Of a stretch of DNA of 5,106 nucleotides, positions 1-5,106 are shown piece after piece. Each line of letters opens with the position of its first letter. The stretch's first letter is position 1. Position numbers and translations under genes: made by a program. The notes under the pieces are model-generated. The model saw only the letters and a program-made list of their open reading frames with translations. It searched no databases and was not told where the DNA came from. Origin of the DNA: an uncultured Opitutia bacterium (GTDB lineage Bacteria; Verrucomicrobiota; Verrucomicrobiia; Opitutales; UBA953); assembly GCA_903882335.1 (NCBI GenBank), contig CAIRWP010000178.1, positions 1-5,106 on the forward strand, in the 5' to 3' direction.

Positions 1-1065
1 CCGATGCCTGGTCCGACGATGGCCAGCGGCGCGCTCGGCGCCCGCGGCCGCTACGCTTACTGGATCGGTGACGAAGGCATCAAGGCGAAGGTCAACCTGC
101 CAGACGCCAACGCGCCCTTCCCCGCCGCCACCGTGACCGATTGGGACAAAGGCTTCGCCGGTTCCGCCGCGCAGCGCAGCGCCATCGAGTCCGTCACCCC
201 CTCCCTCAACGCCACCGCGGCCGCCCTGCTGCCCGGAGGCTTCAGCGCGAACTACCAAGCCTGGCGCGCCAACGACATCCTGACCGCCGGCAACTGGAAT
301 CTCCTCCAGCTCCCGCAGGCCCGCACCCGCGGTGACCTCAACGCCTGGGCCGCCCGCCAAGGCGGCGGTTTCGCCGCCGGCGACACGATGGCCACGGCCA
401 CCCGCCTGCTCTGGCACGAGATCACCCCGCTGTCCTTCTCCGTCCTCGCCGACACGCTCAACGGCGGCATGAAGACCGACCTCTCGACCGCCTTCGAACT
501 CCCCTACTCGGTCTTCCGTACGCTGGAGATGTATCCTGGCCAGAAGGACACCACCGCGACCCCGACGATCGCCGACCGCCGCCAGTCCCTCTTCCACGGC
601 GCGCCTAATGCGACCTTCAACCCGGGCATGGCCACGGACCTCGACTACAACCGCCCGAACCTCGTCGACAAAATCGGTTCGCCTCAGGAATTGCTGCTGG
701 CCACGCCACGCGCCGCCGAGTGGGCGCCGCGCTACCTCCGCACGATCTCCTCGATCGGCACGACGATCGACCTCATCAAGAACCGCAACGGCGGCGAGAC
801 TCCGGAACGACTCGGCTTCGCCTACGAAGTCCCCTTGGCCTCCAATTTCTTCAACGCCGACCGCCTCGCCGCCAACCTCGTCAGCCTGACCGCCGCCGGC
901 AATGAACGCAGCGCCTTAAAGAACGACGCGCTGCCTTATTCGGACATTCGTTTCCCCAACGGCGATCCGGCCACGCACCCCGACAATTGGACCGCCCGCA
1001 TCGTCCGCGGCCCGACCTGGGATCTCTACCGCAACTTCTACCGCATGTATAAGCGGGAGATCGAA
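1..1065 (+). other. N-terminal conserved part of the giant protein (residues 1-355 of the window)
   Basis: This stretch starts with a Gly/Ala-rich segment followed by RYAYWIGDEGIKAKVNL (residues 17-33). That pattern resembles the aromatic-x-x-DE-x-x-K-x-x-N-L signature in the periplasmic part of GspK pseudopilins. Next come a helical segment, LLWHEITPLSFSVLADTLNG (136-155), and KTDLSTAFE (158-166). The part closes with RGPTWDLYRNFYRMYK (336-351), which I recall as typical of verrucomicrobial cassette A proteins. Codons here are strongly biased to G or C at the third position, for example 17 of 20 in each of the first two 20-codon blocks. The similarity to GspK is a motif impression, not an alignment. 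Confidence 0.5.
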
Positions 1066-4000
1066 GCCGCCGCCGCCGCGGATTCCTCGGCCCTGCGCGG
1101 CCAAGGAGCCGTGGCCGACGCCAACAGCTTCATCGTGCGCGGCATCGAGCCCCTCACCTATGCCACCGGCAACCGCGGGCTGCCGCGGCGCCGCGCCGAC
1201 GTCCCTGGCGGCGTCGTCGAGCAATACACCGCCCCGCTGACGCCCGTGCTAGACAACTTCTTTACCGGCGGAGGTGAGGCCAAGAACTATTTCCATCGAA
1301 ATAACCTAGCAGACGGGGGAGTGGGCGCCTCCTTCCTCGCCGAACGGCGCTACAAGATCCCGTTCCACGACAACTACACGGTCTCCGGCTTGCCGTGGCA
1401 GCGCCGCTCCGCCGGCACGGCCTGGCCGACCAATCTGACGGACAGCGCGCTCGACACGCCCCCGGTGCTCTCGACGCGCACCTGGCCGACCAGCCCGATC
1501 CTGGCCCCGACCATCCTCCGTTACTCCACCATCTACTCCGCGGTGCGCCAGAGCAATAAACTGGGCATGACCATCGACCCGATTGTCGTCATTCATAATC
1601 CGTATGACGTCCCTCTCGAGTTCGAAGGTCTCGCCATGGTCACGAGCGGAACCAGCTCGCCGTTCCGTTTCATCTTCCAGGCATGGGGTCTGACCATCAA
1701 CTCGACTGAACGCCAATACGCCAATCCGCTGGTCGGACGACCGGTCGGGCTCGCCGGCGCCATCGACGTACTTCAAAACCGTACTGTCGACATCGGAGAC
1801 GTCGTCGTCGGCGGCGGCGAGAACGACAACCGCTCGATGGCCTTTCGCATCGTGGCCGGCTCCGGCGGCACGACCGCCGGCGGCGGCCGCACGATTCGCC
1901 TCGAACCTGGCGAAATCCGCGTCATCGGCACCTCGCCCTCGACCGGCGACCTCATCAACAACGGCACCACGAACGTCTCGATCCCGGCCGACAGCGGCTT
2001 CGAGCTTTCGAGCCGAGCATTCTATCGGATGACGCCATTCCATAACGTGCGTGCCCGGCTAGGATCCGGCTCCCGCAACCAGAACGCCGAACTCTTGCTC
2101 TGGATGATGGACTTCGACGTCTGCAAGACTGTCGCGGAGTACAACAACCCCAACTACTTAACCACTACCCCGTCCGCAATCAATCCATGGATTACCTGGA
2201 ACAACGGAGGGGTTCTCGACATCGAATACGCCCGCCGCCTGCGAGAGCGCATGGACAACGCCCGCGATCAGAGATTGGTGCGAGATGCGCTACCTGGCTG
2301 GGATGGCTCGCTGCCCTCGCTCGAGAGCGCCCTCGTTGGCAAGTCCCTCCGAGTTCTCACGCGCAACACCGGCTGGATCAACTACAACGGCTTCGTCGTC
2401 GGCACCGAGGGCGAAACCGTCACCCCCCTTCCAGGACCTGACGGCGTCTTGAATACGGTAGATGACCCTATCCCCAACTTTAGTTACAGCCGGCATCCGC
2501 TACTCTACGTGGCCCCGACGCGGCGGAACGGCACCATCGCCCTGCGCGGCAACCAGTCCTGGAACTTCTACCTCATCGGCAAGCGCAGCATCGACGGCGG
2601 TGCCAGCCTCAATGCTCATCGGCGCTGGTTCGGCTCGCCGGACGATGACGAGTCTACATACGTCGCGGACCCGGCCAACCCGGACCGGCTCATCCGCCGC
2701 TACTACGAGGGCACGCAGACGGTCAATGGGTTCAACTTGGTCGACGAAAGTCTGCTACTGAACTTCCAAGCGATGACCTCTGGATGGCCGATGTATAGCA
2801 ACAGTAATAATGACGGGGGGGGATACTATACTCAGGTCGATCGCGAATGGACACGGCCGCCGCCGATTAGCGCGAACCCGGAAGTCCCGAATTACTATAT
2901 CCGAGGAAGTACCGGCGCGTTCGACACGCCACCCGACCCAGAGTTCAATGTCGCTAACGGAAAAGCCCTCGAGGTCACGTCGAACAAGGCCGACACCTTG
3001 CGCTTCTCGGACTTCGTGGTCTTAAACATGAACCAACCGCGGCTGCCAGTCTTCATGGTAGACTTCGCCCGCCGGGCCGCCGACATGACTGGCAACACAA
3101 CTAAGTGGTATCCGTCTGGCCATGCCTCAGCTAGAGCTAACTTCGGCATGCAATACACACTCCCCGACAGCGGCTTCGGGTGGGATCGCATGCAGACCCC
3201 CGTCGAAATGCGCAATGCACCAATGACGCCGTACTTCCTCAGCGACCGTGCCCAGCAGGCGCAATTATTCGGCTATGACGGAAAGGCTCACACACCTGTG
3301 GGCTGGGTCGAGACACAGCGCGTTCTGGTAAGCGGCACGGACACCAACTTCCCCACCGCTAACTCTGGGATAAATGCCTACTGGGGACCAAGCGTGACCG
3401 ACGATAGCCGAGGGAAGACAAATGTGATCCTTTATCCTATTCCACGGCGCCCGCTGCTATCGCTCTCGCAACTCGGAACCGCCGCCTACGCCGAACAAAA
3501 CACCGACGCGGACCTCACCGTAGGCTCCTCGTTCGCGCATCCTGGCATCGGCGACCTCACCCGCATCGTCGAATGGCCTGGTCCGCGCGACCTCTTCCCG
3601 AGCGAGACCTCTTCGACATTCAGCTCGATGATCGGTTCTATCGCTGGGAACACTGGGGGCACTGCTGACACCTACAGAGGCCCAGTCCCCGAACTTGGCT
3701 ACGTAGCCAAACACATGGGACCTCGCCCCGTCCGTAATCTGGCCAACACGCGAACTGATCACGCATTCGCAGCCAACTACGCCTTATGGGATACCTACTA
3801 CTTCAGCGGACTGAACCTACAGGCCAACTCCTACTCGCACCTCGACGGAACGTCCCGCAACTGGCCGAGCTCCGGCGCGGACCTGCCGATCGACAACACC
3901 ATCCAGGCCCAGCAGGCCACCGCGCTCACCTCGGCCGGAGTCGTCAATGCGACTAGTTTCGCGAGCCTCAAGACCGCGCTTAACAGTGGCGGCAAGCCCC

Positions 4001-5106
4001 TCGCGAACAAGCGCGTGACCTACCTCGCGGACGGCAAGCCTTCGTTCACGCTCAATGCGCAGTATCAGACGACGCTGCGCCTGCCGGAGACCGAGTTCCC
4101 GCATCCGAAATACCTCGCCCGCACCTCGCTCTACGACGGCGGCTTCAACGTGAATTCCACTTCGCGCGCCGCCTGGCGAGCCGTGCTCGGCGGCCTGCGG
4201 GGCCAGACCTTACCCGACGCCGCCACCCAGGCCGCGCCGACGGTGACAGCCCTGACCAAGTTCGCGCGCGCCTTCGGTCCGGCCGACAACACAGGCAACG
4301 ACCCGTGGACGCAGTATCGCGAACTCTCCGACGCGCAGGTCGACGAACTCGCCGGCCGCGTCGTCGAAGAAGTCCGCATCCGCGGACCGTTCATGTCGCT
4401 CGGAGACTTCATCAACCGTCGCCTCGTCAACAACGACACCTACGGACTCAAGGGCGCGTTGCAGGCCGCCATCGACAAGAGCTCGATCAATAACACCGCG
4501 ATCACCGCTGCCGGCGGTACCTTCAGCGCCCCGGCGGCGACCGCGCCGAATGACCCGAACCTCCGGTTTGGAAACGACGCCACCGCAGCCAGTTATTGGC
4601 GGGAAATCAGTGCCTATCCAAAGATTCCTGCCAACAAGCGCTTCCCCTCGATCCGCGCCATGAGCCGTACCAACAACGAAGGCAGCGTCACCGCCGGACT
4701 TGGCGCCCCGGGCATCGTCACGCAGATGGACGTGCTGAACTCCGTCGGCCCCAACCTGACCGCCCGCTCCGACACCTTCGTGGTCCGCGCCTACGGCGAA
4801 GCCCAGGACGATGCCGGCAACGTGATCGGCAAGGCCTGGGTGGAGGTCGTCGTGCAACGCTCGACCGAATACATGGCCATGGGCGTGGGACAGCGTTACC
4901 CGGAATTCGTCGAACCAACCCGCCGTAGCCTGGCCTATCGCGTCAACAGCGATGCCAACAAGGCCTACGACCGCCAAGCGCTCGTGGAGACCTACGAGGT
5001 CGCCCCGCCGCCCAATCCGCCTGGCTCGACCGCCGCCGACCGCCTCGCCCTCGCCCAGGAACAGCGCCTGAACCGCATCCTTGGCCGTCGCTTCCGCGCG
5101 ACCGGC
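1..5106 (+). CDS. Very large Verru_Chthon cassette protein A-like protein, partial at both ends
   Basis: Frame 1 is open for all 1702 codons, with no start or stop of its own. Met codons at bases 4 and 19 look internal: no ribosome site precedes them, and no signal or membrane segment follows. From memory, several motifs match Verru_Chthon cassette protein A (TIGR02600), a large Verrucomicrobiota protein of unknown function. They are YWIGDEGIKAKVNL (residues 20-33), RGPTWDLYRNFYRMYK (336-351), NPYDVPLE (533-540), PRRPLLSL (1149-1156), ALWDTYYFSGL (1261-1271), GGFNVNSTSRAAW (1380-1392), RGPFMSLGDFINRRL (1461-1475) and ARSDTFVVRAYGE (1588-1600). The first motif and the last two recall GspK, the large minor pseudopilin of type II secretion, so an envelope role at a pilus-like assembly is inferred. 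No hydrophobic membrane helix is visible, and I see one cysteine (residue 708). The missing N-terminus probably holds the export or anchor segment. Being a gene is near certain; the family is likely; the function is unknown. Confidence 0.93.
1540..2060 (+). other. Middle part with NPY and PGE motifs, probably beta-rich
   Basis: IDPIVVIHNPYDVPLEFEG (residues 525-543) is followed by alternating hydrophobic and polar residues. A Gly-rich loop (GSGGTTAGGGR, 620-630) then leads into LEPGEIRVIG (633-642). Similar 'PVV-x-x-x-NPY' and 'PGE' motifs recur, from memory, in large verrucomicrobial proteins of this family. The pattern suggests a beta-sandwich-like extracytoplasmic module, but I see no catalytic motif. 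Boundaries are approximate. Confidence 0.4.
2760..3420 (+). other. Central region with relaxed codon bias and low-complexity stretch
   Basis: This part remains in the same open frame but uses many codons avoided elsewhere in the gene (gga, cca, aca, aga, ata, tta, gta, tat, aat). In hand counts of 20-codon blocks, 12 of 20 third positions are G or C at 2881-2940 and at 3361-3420. Near the gene ends the counts are 17 to 19 of 20. The protein has an Asn/Gly/Tyr-rich patch (MYSNSNNDGGGYYTQ, residues 931-945) and Pro-rich loops (RPPPIS, TPPDPE). I recognise few family motifs here, so it is probably a variable, surface-exposed insertion between conserved parts. Boundaries are approximate, and the bias partly persists to about 3780. 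Confidence 0.45.
3427..5106 (+). other. C-terminal conserved part, GspK-like at its end
   Basis: Conserved-looking motifs follow in order: ILYPIPRRPLLSLSQLG (residues 1143-1159), VGSSFAHPGIGD (1174-1185), ALWDTYYFSGL (1261-1271) and GGFNVNSTSRAAWRAVLGGL (1380-1399). Then come a helix, LSDAQVDELAGRVVEEVRI (1442-1460), RGPFMSLGDFINRRL (1461-1475) and ARSDTFVVRAYGE (1588-1600) with the strand WVEVVVQR (1613-1620). The 'PF-x-SL-x-x-F' helix followed by a 'SDTF-x-x-RAYG ... VVVQR' beta unit resembles the arrangement at the C-terminus of GspK. The window stops at LGRRFRATG; family members, as I recall them, end a few residues after such a motif. Confidence 0.5.

Noticed and set aside
4..21. ATG codons at bases 4 and 19 as possible translation starts
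   Set aside because: The frame is already open at base 1, no ribosome-binding sequence is visible, and no signal or anchor segment follows. A conserved-looking internal motif comes within 15 residues.
608..889. Forward ORF of 93 codons in another frame
   Set aside because: Its product is rich in Arg, Ser, Thr and Pro, typical of an out-of-frame reading of GC-rich coding DNA. It lies wholly inside the long frame 1 gene.
1421..1492. Twelve-base direct repeat (cctggccgacca) at 1421-1432 and 1481-1492, exactly 60 bases apart
   Set aside because: It encodes the short similar peptides AWPTN and TWPTS, and the flanks do not match. It is too short to support a duplication or a mobile element.
1306..2043. 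Antisense ORF of 245 codons
   Set aside because: It is the same codon-aligned mirror frame, ending at the sense CTA at 1306-1308. The product is Arg/Ala/Gly/Asp-rich without a recognisable domain, while the sense strand encodes family-like motifs here.
2810..3025. Forward 71-codon ORF starting at the G8 tract, considered as evidence of a frameshift
   Set aside because: Frame 1 continues without a stop across the tract into conserved motifs downstream, so no frameshift is needed. The alternative product has no recognisable features.
3817..4104. Antisense ORF of 95 codons
   Set aside because: It is another codon-aligned mirror frame, closed by the sense CTA at 3817-3819, and lies opposite conserved sense coding sequence.
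4210..4977. Antisense ORF of 255 codons
   Set aside because: Its codons lie exactly opposite the frame 1 codons, where antisense stops need sense TTA, CTA or TCA, which are rare in this GC-biased gene. It ends precisely at the sense TTA at 4210-4212. Its Gly/Val/Asp/Arg-rich product is what such a mirror frame yields.

Overview
The whole 5106-base window is the interior of one protein-coding gene on the + strand. Frame 1 reads through all 1702 codons without a stop. The start codon lies upstream of base 1 and the stop codon downstream of base 5106. There is no intergenic DNA, and I found no RNA gene, mobile element, CRISPR array, promoter or terminator. Shorter ORFs on both strands are shadows of this high-GC reading frame.

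The DNA is GC-rich and most codons end in C or G. The protein's motifs match, from memory, a family of very large proteins described almost only from Verrucomicrobiota: Verru_Chthon cassette protein A, TIGR02600. The best guess is therefore a Verrucomicrobiota bacterium, possibly an Opitutales-like lineage. The lineage within the phylum is not fixed by this sequence.

Layout: bases 1 to about 1065 carry an N-terminal conserved part, including a YWIGDEGIKAKVNL motif that recalls the pseudopilin GspK. Bases about 1540-2060 carry a middle part with an NPYDVPLE motif and an LEPGEIRV motif. Bases about 2760-3420 are a less conserved-looking, Asn/Gly/Tyr-rich part with weaker GC bias at third codon positions. 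Bases about 3427-5106 carry a C-terminal conserved part (PRRPLLSL, ALWDTYYFSGL, GGFNVNSTSRAAW, RGPFMSLGDFINRRL and ARSDTFVVRAYGE). The coding sequence probably ends very soon after the window.

Family knowledge places such genes in small cassettes with three genes for proteins bearing prepilin-type N-terminal cleavage/methylation motifs. The likely setting is therefore an envelope or secretion/pilin-like assembly, with this protein as its giant member. No neighbouring gene is visible here, so this context is inference.
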